In this document: in pieces, positions 24,822 to 32,937 of the stretch
How the letters are laid out: every line of letters starts with the position of its first letter
Numbering within the stretch: the first letter of the stretch is position 1
Assembly (NCBI RefSeq): GCF_014904755.1
Contig: NZ_JACZFQ010000105.1
Coordinates: 1-58,619, forward strand
Direction: 5' to 3'
Length of the DNA stretch: 58,619 bases
Origin: Neoluteolibacter marinus
Lineage (GTDB): Bacteria > Verrucomicrobiota > Verrucomicrobiia > Verrucomicrobiales > Akkermansiaceae
Translations under genes and position numbers: made by a program
The notes under the pieces: generated by a model
Databases searched by the model: none
Seen by the model: the letters and a program-made list of their open reading frames with translations, nothing else
What the model was told of the DNA's origin: nothing

Positions 24822-25436
24822 TTATTGCACGGGGATGCGGATGACGACGCCGCCCATCACGTCCTCGAGCTTGAACTCGGGGAAGCTGTCCTCCTTGTCG
24901 GGATGGTTGTTGTGGCAGAGGAAGCAGGCGGGCGCGACGGCCTTGTCGGGGTAGACGCCGATGAAGTATTTCTGGCCGGCGATTTCCTCTTCACCGGTCC
25001 ACTTCTTCTCGGTCGGGTTGTCGACGAGGAACTTCAGGCCCTCCTTGACCTTGTCGGTCTGCTTCTTCGCGTTCTCCTTGTTCAGCGGCCACAAGGATTG
25101 GAGGGAATAGGAGAAATCGACGGTCTTGTTGTCGACCGTGTCGACTTCCTCGGCGCCCATCCGGAACACCTGGGCGGGCAGGGGCAGGGTCTTTTCGTCC
25201 ATGTAGTTCTCGTGGGCCTTGATGACCTTCTCCTCGTTGACGAGGCGGTTGACGATCTGCTTGGCGTAGACCTTCCGGTCGGCGGCAAGTACGGTGTAGA
25301 CCGTATCCGCGACCTGCTCCGGGCTGAATCCGCCCGGGGTCGAGGTGGCGGTGGCTTCCGGCTTGCTGCATGACGGGACGAGCAGGCCGGCGGTGGCGAC
25401 GATGCCGCTGAGGGCGAGGTATGTTGTTTTCTTCAT
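24822..25436 (-). CDS. DUF3365 (Tll0287-like) c-type cytochrome lipoprotein
   Basis: 204 aa from ATG 25436, overlapping the stop of the upstream multiheme gene in ATGA. The signal sequence ends in a lipobox (LLVPSC-SKPE). The mature protein has the DUF3365 fold: VYTVLAADRKVYAKQIVNRLV, PLPAQVFRM, FSYSLQSLWPLN and a single C-terminal heme site CFLCH (NNHPDKEDSFPEFKLEDVMGG). Tll0287-type proteins bind one heme c and are suspected redox or gas sensors. It is third of four genes in the operon. Confidence 0.88.
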   Translation of the reverse strand: MKKTTYLALSGIVATAGLLVPSCSKPEATATSTPGGFSPEQVADTVYTVLAADRKVYAKQIVNRLVNEEKVIKAHENYMDEKTLPLPAQVFRMGAEEVDTVDNKTVDFSYSLQSLWPLNKENAKKQTDKVKEGLKFLVDNPTEKKWTGEEEIAGQKYFIGVYPDKAVAPACFLCHNNHPDKEDSFPEFKLEDVMGGVVIRIPVQ

Positions 25437-26848
25437 GGGTCGGTGTTTTCTTTGTTGTCGGGAGAAGCGGAAGATTTGCGGAGGAGTTCGAGGAACTCGG
25501 GATCCTTGCGGTCGATGGCCCGCTGGCGGGACCAATCGGTGCTCTCGTTGTGGACGGCGGGGAGTCCGGTGAAGTTCCCCTGGATGAGGCTGCGGTCGAA
25601 CAGGGCATCGATGGCGAACGGCAGGCCGTGGCATTGCTGGCAGACGGGGCGCAGCATCTTTTCGTTGGGCGTCAGGTTGGCGTTCTGGTTGTGCTCGACC
25701 CGATGGCCTCCCTGGCCGTCCTCGACCCGTGGCAAGTGGCAGGTCGCGCAGGACACCCCGCTGCCGGCCGGGGCCTTGCCTTCGACTTCAAGCTGCCAGG
25801 CGGCGAAGTGGGTGGAGTTCCCGTAGGCCCGGGTGTGGGGATCGTCGTGACACTGGAGGCAGGCCGAGTGCGCGGCATGGCGGGTGTCGAAGTCGTGGGC
25901 GCCGTGGCAGGAGGTGCAATCCAGCGTCCGGTGGGCGGCCTCCGCCCGCATCGGTTGGCGCGCCATCGACGGGTTCATGGCGGGAAGGCCGGCGGCAAGG
26001 CGCATGCCGTGTTTGCCGCGGAGGAAGCCGGCTTCTTCGTCGGCGTGGCATCCCGCGCAGGTCTGCATGGCGACCTTGTCCTGCCATCCGGTGCCTGCGG
26101 GCTGGTGGCAGTCGGAGCAATTCACGCCGGCGAGGGCGTGGGCGTCGGCCGACCAGTTTCCGAGATGCCCGGCGGGTAGTTCAACGCCCGCAGGCGCATC
26201 GGCATCCTCCGGGGCCAGGGGCTTGGTCTCCGCGTGGGAATCGATGTAGCGCCTCAGGCTGTCGAGGGTGGGAACATGGGCATCGGGAAGATGCGGCGGT
26301 TCCAGCGAGTGGAGGGCGAGATGGCGTTCGTAGAGGGCGCGGTTGTCGTGGAAGTTGTGGCAGCCCGAGGTGGCGCAGGTTTCGAAGCCGAGTCCCTTGT
26401 GGGTCTCACGTTCCTCGACGGTCGATTGGTGGCAGTAGGTGCAGTAGTCGGCCGGAACCGTGACGCCCATCGGTCCGGTTGCGTCGGGTTTGTGCTCGGT
26501 GTGGCAGGTGACGCAGCGCTGGGCGTCGATTTTCGCGAGGAAGGGGCGGTTCTCCGGCTTCTTGAACTTGATGGGAGGGTGGGAATCGTCGGCTTCCTCG
26601 AGATCCTGGTCGTGGCACTTGAGGCAGGCGCTGTTGGAGACCGCGGAGACCAGCATACCGTCGGGCTTGGTGTCGTGGCAGGCGCTGCACTGGAGTTCGA
26701 TCTGGTAGTGCCCGCTCGAGGTCCTGCCGGGCAACAGCGCGGTCTTGTCTTCCGCCTGGAAGAAGATGTGGGCCCACCATGCGGCGAGCCCGCCGCTGAG
26801 CAGCAGCCAGGCGATGACTTGGAACTGGCGGTTGAATCGGATCGGCAT
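25433..26848 (-). CDS. Membrane-anchored multiheme cytochrome c (10 CxxCH plus one Cx4CH)
   Basis: 471 aa. An uncleaved N-terminal helix (about 10-31, VIAWLLLSGGLAAWWAHIFF) anchors a periplasmic domain with ten canonical sites (CSACH, CLKCH, CVTCH, CTYCH, CSDCH, CAGCH, CTSCH, CLQCH, CATCH, CQQCH). One expanded site, CATSGCH, lies between the fourth and fifth. Additional His residues in HxxxxH contexts could be distal ligands. It is not NrfA-like in an obvious way (no CxxCK). It starts 10 bases after the upstream oxidoreductase stop and overlaps the next gene by 4. It likely receives electrons from the membrane oxidoreductase; the terminal acceptor is unknown. Confidence 0.9.
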   Translation of the reverse strand: MPIRFNRQFQVIAWLLLSGGLAAWWAHIFFQAEDKTALLPGRTSSGHYQIELQCSACHDTKPDGMLVSAVSNSACLKCHDQDLEEADDSHPPIKFKKPENRPFLAKIDAQRCVTCHTEHKPDATGPMGVTVPADYCTYCHQSTVEERETHKGLGFETCATSGCHNFHDNRALYERHLALHSLEPPHLPDAHVPTLDSLRRYIDSHAETKPLAPEDADAPAGVELPAGHLGNWSADAHALAGVNCSDCHQPAGTGWQDKVAMQTCAGCHADEEAGFLRGKHGMRLAAGLPAMNPSMARQPMRAEAAHRTLDCTSCHGAHDFDTRHAAHSACLQCHDDPHTRAYGNSTHFAAWQLEVEGKAPAGSGVSCATCHLPRVEDGQGGHRVEHNQNANLTPNEKMLRPVCQQCHGLPFAIDALFDRSLIQGNFTGLPAVHNESTDWSRQRAIDRKDPEFLELLRKSSASPDNKENTDP

Positions 26849-26858
26849 TACGTCAGTT

Positions 26859-28841
26859 CTAGTAGAGGTAGGCCGAGGCGATGTGGAACCCGAGCAGCAC
26901 GGGAAGGGGCCAGAAGAGGATGTAGTGGGCGACGGTCAGGCCGGGGCGGACGCGGCGGGCGAAGGTCGCCGAGCGGGGGCCGCCGCGGGATTCCAGGCCG
27001 GCGGCGATTCCGGCGAGGGCACCCAGCAGATTGAGGCCGACGAAGACTCCCATCAGCGAGGCGTTGAGGTTGGAACCGAAGCGGAAGCCGGTGTGGGCGA
27101 AGAGCACCCCGAGCGAGACCAGGCCGAAGGCCGCGTGGAAGAGCCGCCACCGGGCGAAGGTGCCGAAGCGGAAGCGGGGGATCCGCTTGCGCAGCGAGAT
27201 CGCGAGGCCGAGCAACGAGACTCCCAGCAGCGAGTAGCCGGTGATCTGTTTCGGCTGGGTGTCCGACCAGAAGCGGTCGAGCCGGTAGGTAAAGGATTCG
27301 ACGCTGGTGGCGGTCGGGATCCGGACCAGGAAGACGGCGGCGATCGCGATCAGGGCGGCCACCGCCGCAACGATCAGCAGGGTCGGGGAGAGGCTCCGGC
27401 GGGCGGAGACGGGGGCCCCGCAGAGTTCCTCGAGGAGTGGCAGGCAGGAGCCGCAGACGGTGGAGGCACCGGTGGCCGCGGCGAGGTCCGCGGGGCACGC
27501 GGCCCCGGCCGCCATGGCGTGGCAGAGATTGCCCTTGGTGACCCGCATGCAGTTGCAGACGAGGCGTTCCGCAGGCCAGGAGACGGCGCTGGCCGATGCC
27601 GCGGCAACATCGATGGTACCGGTGTTGGTGAAGCCCTCGATCTCCTTTTGCCGCATCGCCCGGCCTTCCAGGTGCCAGCCGTGGATGAGGGACGACTCGG
27701 GCCAGTCGCCGATGCCGAGGGCTCCGACCGGGCGCTGCTTGGCATCGAGGGTGATCAGGCGGTAGCTGTCATCGGTAGTGAATTCGAGGGTGGTCCCGCG
27801 GTCGAGCGGATCGCCGATGGTGACGACATCGATGCCGAGCATTTTGAGCCGGGTCGAGAGATCCGGCTTTTCGAACGGGCGTGGCTTTTTGCCCGCGAGC
27901 GAGCGCGCCACGTGGCGGGCCATGGCCGTGGCGGGCGCGGCGAGGCCGTAGATTTCACCCCGGTGGAGCGCGCACTCGCCGACCGCGTGGATGTGGGGAT
28001 CCGAGGTGCGGAGCTGGTCGTCGACGATCACCCCGCCGCGGACGCCGCAGGCGAGGCCGGCTTCGGCGGCGATGGCAGAGTTCGGCAAGATGCCGGTGGA
28101 GATGACGATCAGGTCGGTGGTGAGTTCGACGCCGTTTTGACCGGTCATCCGGAGCTGTCCGCCGGCCCGGCTGATCTCGCGGGTCGAGAAGCCGGTGCGG
28201 AGCTCGAGTCCGAGCTTGCGGATCTTTTCCGAGACCAGCTTCCCAGCCGCCGCGTTGAGTTGCCGCGGCATGGGAAACGCGGATCTTTCGAGGATCGTGG
28301 TTTCCAGTCCGAGCTCGTCGAGGGCCTGGGCGGCCTCCAGTCCGAGCAATCCCCCTCCGATCACGGCGGCGCTCTTCTTCCCCGAGGCGAAACGGATGAT
28401 GGCGTCGAGGTCGTCGACGGTCCGGTAGACAAAGACCCCGGGAAGATCCGTGCCGGGAATCGGCGGAACGAAGGCCGAGGAACCGGTGGCCAGCACCAGC
28501 TCGTCGTAGAAGTGTTCCCGCCCGCTTCCGGTGACGATCTTGTGGGCCTCCGGATAGATCGCGGCGACGGGATCGCCGGTGAAAAGGGCGATGCCGTTGT
28601 CCCGGTACCAGCTTTCGGAATGGAAGAGCAGCGGGTCGGCGGACCGCGCCTTGACATACTGGGAGAGTCGTACCCGGTCGTAGGCGGGAAGCTTCTCGCC
28701 GCCGAGGATGGTGATCTTGAACTTACGGGTCAGCCCGCAAGCAATTGCCTCCTCGCAGAAGCGCAGCGAGGCGATGCCGTTTCCGGCGACGACAAGGTGC
28801 TTCGGCGACGCGCTTCCGGGCTTTCGCGAGAGGCGGGGCAT
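26859..28841 (-). CDS. NirB-type FAD oxidoreductase with BFD [2Fe-2S] domain fused to a five-helix heme-b-like membrane domain
   Basis: 660 aa from ATG 28841, preceded by GGTGGG; an ATG 12 bases upstream is the alternative. Residues about 10-310 form a NAD(P)/FAD oxidoreductase like the front of nitrite reductase NirB (VVAGNGIASLRFCEE, AVIGGGLLGLEAA, GVIVDDQLRTSDPHIHAVGECA). Residues about 428-475 form a BFD-like [2Fe-2S] domain (VCNCMR...TVCGSC). Where NirB has a siroheme domain, this protein has five transmembrane helices (about 490-660) with paired His (RLFHAAFG, FAHTG, VAHYILFW, LGFHIASA), resembling cytochrome b / ferric-reductase membrane domains. It is first in the redox operon. Transmembrane electron transfer to the downstream cytochrome is inferred. 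Confidence 0.88.
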   Translation of the reverse strand: MPRLSRKPGSASPKHLVVAGNGIASLRFCEEAIACGLTRKFKITILGGEKLPAYDRVRLSQYVKARSADPLLFHSESWYRDNGIALFTGDPVAAIYPEAHKIVTGSGREHFYDELVLATGSSAFVPPIPGTDLPGVFVYRTVDDLDAIIRFASGKKSAAVIGGGLLGLEAAQALDELGLETTILERSAFPMPRQLNAAAGKLVSEKIRKLGLELRTGFSTREISRAGGQLRMTGQNGVELTTDLIVISTGILPNSAIAAEAGLACGVRGGVIVDDQLRTSDPHIHAVGECALHRGEIYGLAAPATAMARHVARSLAGKKPRPFEKPDLSTRLKMLGIDVVTIGDPLDRGTTLEFTTDDSYRLITLDAKQRPVGALGIGDWPESSLIHGWHLEGRAMRQKEIEGFTNTGTIDVAAASASAVSWPAERLVCNCMRVTKGNLCHAMAAGAACPADLAAATGASTVCGSCLPLLEELCGAPVSARRSLSPTLLIVAAVAALIAIAAVFLVRIPTATSVESFTYRLDRFWSDTQPKQITGYSLLGVSLLGLAISLRKRIPRFRFGTFARWRLFHAAFGLVSLGVLFAHTGFRFGSNLNASLMGVFVGLNLLGALAGIAAGLESRGGPRSATFARRVRPGLTVAHYILFWPLPVLLGFHIASAYLY

Positions 28842-29161
28842 TGACCCACCCATCTAGCAGCGGACACGCCCGCGGCCTCGCGCCGGACCATGAAGGGCAT
28901 GAGAATGATCCCGCCCGCGGATGCCGGGGTTTCATTCAAAGTGGTCGAATCGGGCCGAAATCGACCTCCAGATGAGGGGTGGGAATCCAAGGGAAAGAGT
29001 CCGATGAGCGCGGCGCATCCGGAGGAGTTTCGGGACACTTCAGCTGCAATCGGCAAAGCGCAGGACCAACCCCGTGGTCGGTCGGGGCGAATGCCATGGC
29101 CGTGGTGAAACGTCACCACGGGCTGGCGCGCAGGTTCCGTCGTCCGCCGTCTGAAACCGCC
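28842..29161. other. Intergenic region between the redox operon and glutaredoxin
   Basis: About 320 bases without a convincing gene. It should hold the redox-operon promoter. A perfect 8-bp hairpin (cgtggtga-aacg-tcaccacg, 29101-29120) lies 42 bases beyond the glutaredoxin stop and may terminate that operon, although no T-run follows. Nothing else is recognised. Confidence 0.4.
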
Positions 29162-29410
29162 TCAGATCACATTGCGCTCTTCCAGGAAGGGCACCAGTTC
29201 CTCGACTCCGAAGTCAGCGAGGACCTCGCCGTGCCAATCCATGGTGGGGGCCTTCGACTGGCCAGAGAGATCGACCATTTCCTGCATCGCCTCACGGTTG
29301 CCGGAGACGACCATGATCTTCACGGGAACCTTCTTCCGGGCGAGGAAATCGACGACGTCATCGCACCACGGGCAGCCGGGCTTGATGTAGAGGACGGGCA
29401 GGTCGGACAT
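29162..29410 (-). CDS. Glutaredoxin-like thiol-disulfide protein
   Basis: 82 aa, full glutaredoxin length. The N-terminal redox motif C-P-W-C (YIKPGCPWCDDVVDFL) and the cis-Pro GSH-binding segment (SKAPTMDW) are present. It begins 3 bases after the tyrS stop on the same strand, so the two are co-transcribed. It would reduce disulfides or ribonucleotide reductase in the cytoplasm. Confidence 0.93.
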   Translation of the reverse strand: MSDLPVLYIKPGCPWCDDVVDFLARKKVPVKIMVVSGNREAMQEMVDLSGQSKAPTMDWHGEVLADFGVEELVPFLEERNVI

Positions 29411-29413
29411 GGC

Positions 29414-30595
29414 TCAGATGAAGCGGACGGCGTGTTTCTTGGAGAGCTTGAGGACATCACCCGCCTGCGGGGAGACGGCGGCGGCGGGATCGGTGAGCTT
29501 CTCGCCGTTGAGTTGCACCGAGCCGGAGGTGATGAACTGCTTGCGCAACTCGCCGTTGGATTTCTCCAGGCCGAAGGCGCTCGAGAATCCGTGGGCCGCG
29601 AGGGTGAGAACGGTCAGGTCGCCCGGCAGGCCGGCGACGGACAGTTCCGGCAAGTCGGCGGCGGCGAGGTCCTTCTTGGAAAAGCGGGTGTCCCAGTCGG
29701 TGCGCGCGGCCGCACCGGCCTCCGCGTCGTGGTAGCGGGCGGTGATCTTCTCGGCGAGGGACTTTTTGGCCTCCATCGGGTGCAGCGCGGGGTCGAGCGT
29801 CTCCCCGAGCAGCAGCTGGTAGTAGCGCGCCATCAGGTCGTCGGAGACGCTCATCAGCTTGCCGAACATTTCCTGCGGGGCGTCGTTGACGCCGACGTAG
29901 TTGCCGTAGGACTTCGACATCTTCTTCACGCCGTCGAGTCCCTCGAGCAGGGGCACGACCATGACCACCTGCTGCGGCTGGCCTTCCTCCTTCTGGAGGT
30001 CGCGGCCGACGAGGATGTTGAAAAGCTGGTCGGTGCCGCCGATCTCGACGTCGGCGCGGATTTCCACCGAGTCCCAGCCCTGCATGACCGGGTACTGGAG
30101 CTCATGGAGGCGGACTTCCTGGCCGGCCTCGATGCGGGTGCGGAAGTCCTCGCGCTGGAGCATTTGCTGGAGCGTGACGCGGGCGTTGAGGCGGAGGATG
30201 TCCTCGTAGCTCATCTTGCGGAACCAGTCGCCGTTGTAGACGATCTCGGTCTTCTCGCGGTCGAGGATCTTGAAGGCCTGCTCGGTGTAGGTGGCGGCGT
30301 TGGCGAGGACCTCGTCGCGGGTCAGCGGAGGGCGGGTGACCGAGCGGCCGGAGGGGTCGCCGATGGTGGCGGTGAAGTCACCGATCAACAGCACCGCCTG
30401 GTGGCCGAGCAGCTGGAACTGGCGGAGCTTCTCCAGGGCGACGGTGTGTCCGAGGTGGATGTCGGGCGCGGTGGGGTCGACGCCGAGCTTGATCCGCAGC
30501 GGGCGGCCGAGCTGGAGCTTTTCGAGCAGTTCCTTTTCCGAGAGCACCTTGGCGGTGCCGGCGGTCAGTTGCTGGAGCTGGGCTTCTGGGGTCAC
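29414..30595 (-). CDS. tyrS: Tyrosyl-tRNA synthetase
   Basis: 393 aa from GTG 30595; a TTG ten codons upstream is also open, and no strong ribosome site decides. It is a class I synthetase with HLGH (DIHLGHTVALEKL) and KMSKS (GVKKMSKSYGNYVG) ATP-binding motifs. The tyrosine-binding part is typical of the bacterial TyrZ-like subgroup (DPTAPDIHLGH, MQGWDSVEIRADVEIGGTDQLFN). A C-terminal S4-like RNA-binding domain follows (about 330-393). It charges tRNA-Tyr. Confidence 0.95.
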   Translation of the reverse strand: MTPEAQLQQLTAGTAKVLSEKELLEKLQLGRPLRIKLGVDPTAPDIHLGHTVALEKLRQFQLLGHQAVLLIGDFTATIGDPSGRSVTRPPLTRDEVLANAATYTEQAFKILDREKTEIVYNGDWFRKMSYEDILRLNARVTLQQMLQREDFRTRIEAGQEVRLHELQYPVMQGWDSVEIRADVEIGGTDQLFNILVGRDLQKEEGQPQQVVMVVPLLEGLDGVKKMSKSYGNYVGVNDAPQEMFGKLMSVSDDLMARYYQLLLGETLDPALHPMEAKKSLAEKITARYHDAEAGAAARTDWDTRFSKKDLAAADLPELSVAGLPGDLTVLTLAAHGFSSAFGLEKSNGELRKQFITSGSVQLNGEKLTDPAAAVSPQAGDVLKLSKKHAVRFI

Positions 30596-30655
30596 GGCCG
30601 AGGACGGGAAAGCAGATGGCGCCAAGAGGCAAGGCTGAAGCGCGGCCGGGACGAT

Positions 30656-31645
30656 TCACCCGGTCGGCAGTCCGGCGATGTAGCGGCTCATTTCCCGCGG
30701 CAGGGGATTCCAGTACTGGCCCTCGTAGCGGGTCTTGAGGTGGACCAGGAAGTCCTCGTAGAGCGCGGCGTCGAACTCGCTGATCGAGGGCTTGCGGCCG
30801 TCGAAGGCGAGGTAGTCGGGATGGACATTGAGGAGTACCATCCCGCCTTGAGCGGCCAGCCAGTCGGCCTTGCGCTTCCAGATGTCGTTGGTTTTCTCCC
30901 GCAGCACGAGGAACAGGGTGGCGTCCTGGGGGAGGGTGTAGGGGAGCTCGATGTAGCTCCTGCCGGAAGTTCCGTCCTCGACCCGGAACGGAAAGATCGT
31001 GCCGGCACCGTCCGGTTGCGGCTCGAAGGGGTCGGTGTCGAAGGTCGAGGCGTCGTATTCGATCTCGAGCGATTTGAGCCACTCGAGGTTGTGGAACATG
31101 AATCCGGCGCGGAAGCCGACGGCCTTCCAGTCGCGCAGGTAGCCGTTGATGCCAATGGCACAGTCGTCGAAGGATTTCTTCGACCGGTAGAGCGAGCCGT
31201 CGTGGCGAAGGTCGTGGACGCCGACTTCGAAGCCCATGCCGGTCAGGGCGTCGCGGGTTTCGGGTGTCACCCGGTAGCCTCCTTCCGGGATCAGGTTGAA
31301 GGACGACCGGAAACCGTGCTTCGCCTCCAGTTCGGCGAGCTGCAGGCAGCGCTCGAAGCCGACCGGACCTTCGACATCGTGGGTGAGAACGACGGCGAAC
31401 TTCCGGCCCTCGGGCCAACCGGGCCACCATGGCGGCGGGGTGGCGGCGGATGGCATGATCGGCCAGTCGGTGGCGTTCTGGAGTTTGTAGTTCGCCCGCA
31501 GCCGGCGCATCGTGTAGCGGACCGCCTGGGGCAGGAAGGGTTTGAAGGCGTAGTACATCGCGTTGAGCACGCTCATCCCCCGGCCGGCCGTCGTGTCGAG
31601 GACACGGCCGTCGCCGGGTTCAGGGTAATCCACGATGTCGTTCAT
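30656..31645 (-). CDS. Polysaccharide deacetylase-family protein
   Basis: 329 aa, ATG 31645. A (beta/alpha) NodB-like fold is indicated by FAVVLTHDVEGP (metal Asp strand), FRSSFNLIPEGGYRVTPETRDALTGMGFEVGVHDLRHDG (His-x4-His-like) and a late VLLNVHPDYLAF. The first motif has D but not the usual DD. Members act on N- or O-acetylated polysaccharides or are involved in cell-wall or exopolysaccharide modification. There is no signal peptide, so it is probably cytoplasmic. It is on the same strand as tyrS-grx, 60 bases upstream. Confidence 0.82.
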   Translation of the reverse strand: MNDIVDYPEPGDGRVLDTTAGRGMSVLNAMYYAFKPFLPQAVRYTMRRLRANYKLQNATDWPIMPSAATPPPWWPGWPEGRKFAVVLTHDVEGPVGFERCLQLAELEAKHGFRSSFNLIPEGGYRVTPETRDALTGMGFEVGVHDLRHDGSLYRSKKSFDDCAIGINGYLRDWKAVGFRAGFMFHNLEWLKSLEIEYDASTFDTDPFEPQPDGAGTIFPFRVEDGTSGRSYIELPYTLPQDATLFLVLREKTNDIWKRKADWLAAQGGMVLLNVHPDYLAFDGRKPSISEFDAALYEDFLVHLKTRYEGQYWNPLPREMSRYIAGLPTG

Positions 31646-31696
31646 CTCGGCGCTGGGTCCGGAACCGGGTGGGGCGGACGGGCTGCGGTTTCGAAA

Positions 31697-32338
31697 TCAG
31701 GTGCGGAAAACGACCGGCCGGCGGGTGAGGCGTTCGAGGATGGCGGTCAACGGGACGAAGAAGCCGTAGACGAAGAAGAAGGCGAGCAGCAGCAGCTGGA
31801 CGCCGAGCAGGATGTAGCAGAGCCGGATGATCTCGGCGCCGCGGGCCCGGGCATCGATCGCGTTGTGCTCGACCAGGTCGCCGAGCGCCTCGGCGTAGGT
31901 TTGGAACTTCACCACGCAATCGCTTTCGAAGAAGGCGTCCGCCTCCGTTTTCTTGCCGGCGCCGAGCAGTTCGATGACCTGCTTGCGCGACGAGCGGTAG
32001 GCGTTGCGGCATTCGGCCACGCGGTCGAACGACCGCCGTTCGGCGTCGGTCCGCAGGGTTTCGCGGTGGCCTTGGTACTGTTCGTCCGCCTGGCGCGTGG
32101 TTTCCTCGAGCTGGGCGAGCAGCTCGTCGGCCTTGACGTTGCCGCTGTTGACGGCCAGCGCGGTGTCGAGGAAGCCCTCGGACACGTGCATGGTGGCCAG
32201 GCTGCTGGTCGTGAGACCTTGCAGGGAGTCGGACATGATGCCGGAGGCTTCCTGTTTGATCAGCCAGATCATGGTGACGGGACTGGTAACGATCAGCAGC
32301 AGGAGCAGCGCGACCGCGGCGAGCGATAGTTTCTTCAT
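31697..32338 (-). CDS. Membrane protein with 4HB-MCP-type sensory domain but no signalling domain
   Basis: 213 aa from ATG 32338 (MKKLSLAAVALLLLLIVTSPVTMIWLI, first helix). A ~150-residue periplasmic four-helix-bundle region follows (SDSLQGLTTSSLATMHVSEGFLDTALAVNSG...), as in chemoreceptor sensory domains. A second transmembrane helix (about 178-200) is followed by a 13-residue basic end (ERLTRRPVVFRT). No HAMP, kinase or methyl-accepting domain is fused or adjacent. It may sense through a partner protein. Family assignment is by topology and sequence pattern only. Confidence 0.65.
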   Translation of the reverse strand: MKKLSLAAVALLLLLIVTSPVTMIWLIKQEASGIMSDSLQGLTTSSLATMHVSEGFLDTALAVNSGNVKADELLAQLEETTRQADEQYQGHRETLRTDAERRSFDRVAECRNAYRSSRKQVIELLGAGKKTEADAFFESDCVVKFQTYAEALGDLVEHNAIDARARGAEIIRLCYILLGVQLLLLAFFFVYGFFVPLTAILERLTRRPVVFRT

Positions 32339-32540
32339 GGGCCCTGAATGCATGGCGGTGAAGGAGCTGGAGGGTTGTGGAAAGAACAGGTGGCCCGGCC
32401 CGGGCCGGATGGCACCACCATGCGGACGACTAACAGGCCCGGGGCGGTGCCGCGAGACAATCGTGGTAGCCGGCTTGAGCGGGTGAAAAACTCGCCTTGG
32501 CGCTTGGCATCGGCGTGACGCGGGTGCAAGAGTCGCAGGA

Positions 32541-32927
32541 ATGACCCCGATGCTGCGGAAACTCGACGGGCTGAGCGTCCGGGTGGACGACGTGATCTAC
32601 ATGCCCAGTCTGGACGCTCCCGACGAGCGGCCGCACCCCTTCGTGTACTTCATTTCGATCAAGAACGAATCGGCGGAGAAGGTGACCATCCGCGGTCGCA
32701 AGTGGATCGTTCGCGAGGATGACGGCGAGGTGACGGTGGTCGAGGGCGACGGGGTGGTCGGCCAGAGCCCGGAGATCGCGCCCGGGGAGAACTTTTCCTA
32801 CAACAGCTACCACGTGACCCGCGGCGACGGGGTCGCGGAAGGGGCGTTTTTCGGCGAGACGGCCGACGGCGACTGGGTCTTCGCGCGGATTCCCGAGTTC
32901 CGGCTGGAAGTGCCGGACTGGGCTTGA
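32541..32927 (+). CDS. apaG: ApaG-domain protein
   Basis: 128 aa, ATG 32541 with GCAGGA upstream. It is a complete ApaG/FN3-like domain: PFVYFISIKNESAEKVTIRGRKWIVREDDGEVTVVEGDGVVGQSPEIAPGENFSYNSYHV, with the conserved G-(D/E)-G-V-V-G-x-x-P. ApaG binds nucleotides or pyrophosphate in other bacteria; its physiological role is unclear. No apaH or ksgA neighbour is present. Confidence 0.93.
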   Translation: MTPMLRKLDGLSVRVDDVIYMPSLDAPDERPHPFVYFISIKNESAEKVTIRGRKWIVREDDGEVTVVEGDGVVGQSPEIAPGENFSYNSYHVTRGDGVAEGAFFGETADGDWVFARIPEFRLEVPDWA

Positions 32928-32937
32928 GCGGAGTCGG

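Noticed and set aside
26745-28844. Plus-strand open frame of 699 codons opposite the FAD oxidoreductase
   Set aside because: Antisense shadow of a gene with clear FAD, BFD and transmembrane segments.
28979-32329. Very long plus-strand open frame (1,116 codons)
   Set aside because: It lies antisense to glutaredoxin, tyrS, the deacetylase and the sensory membrane protein, whose motifs are intact. Its translation is Gly/Ala/Arg/Val-rich without domains, as expected of a GC-rich antisense frame.
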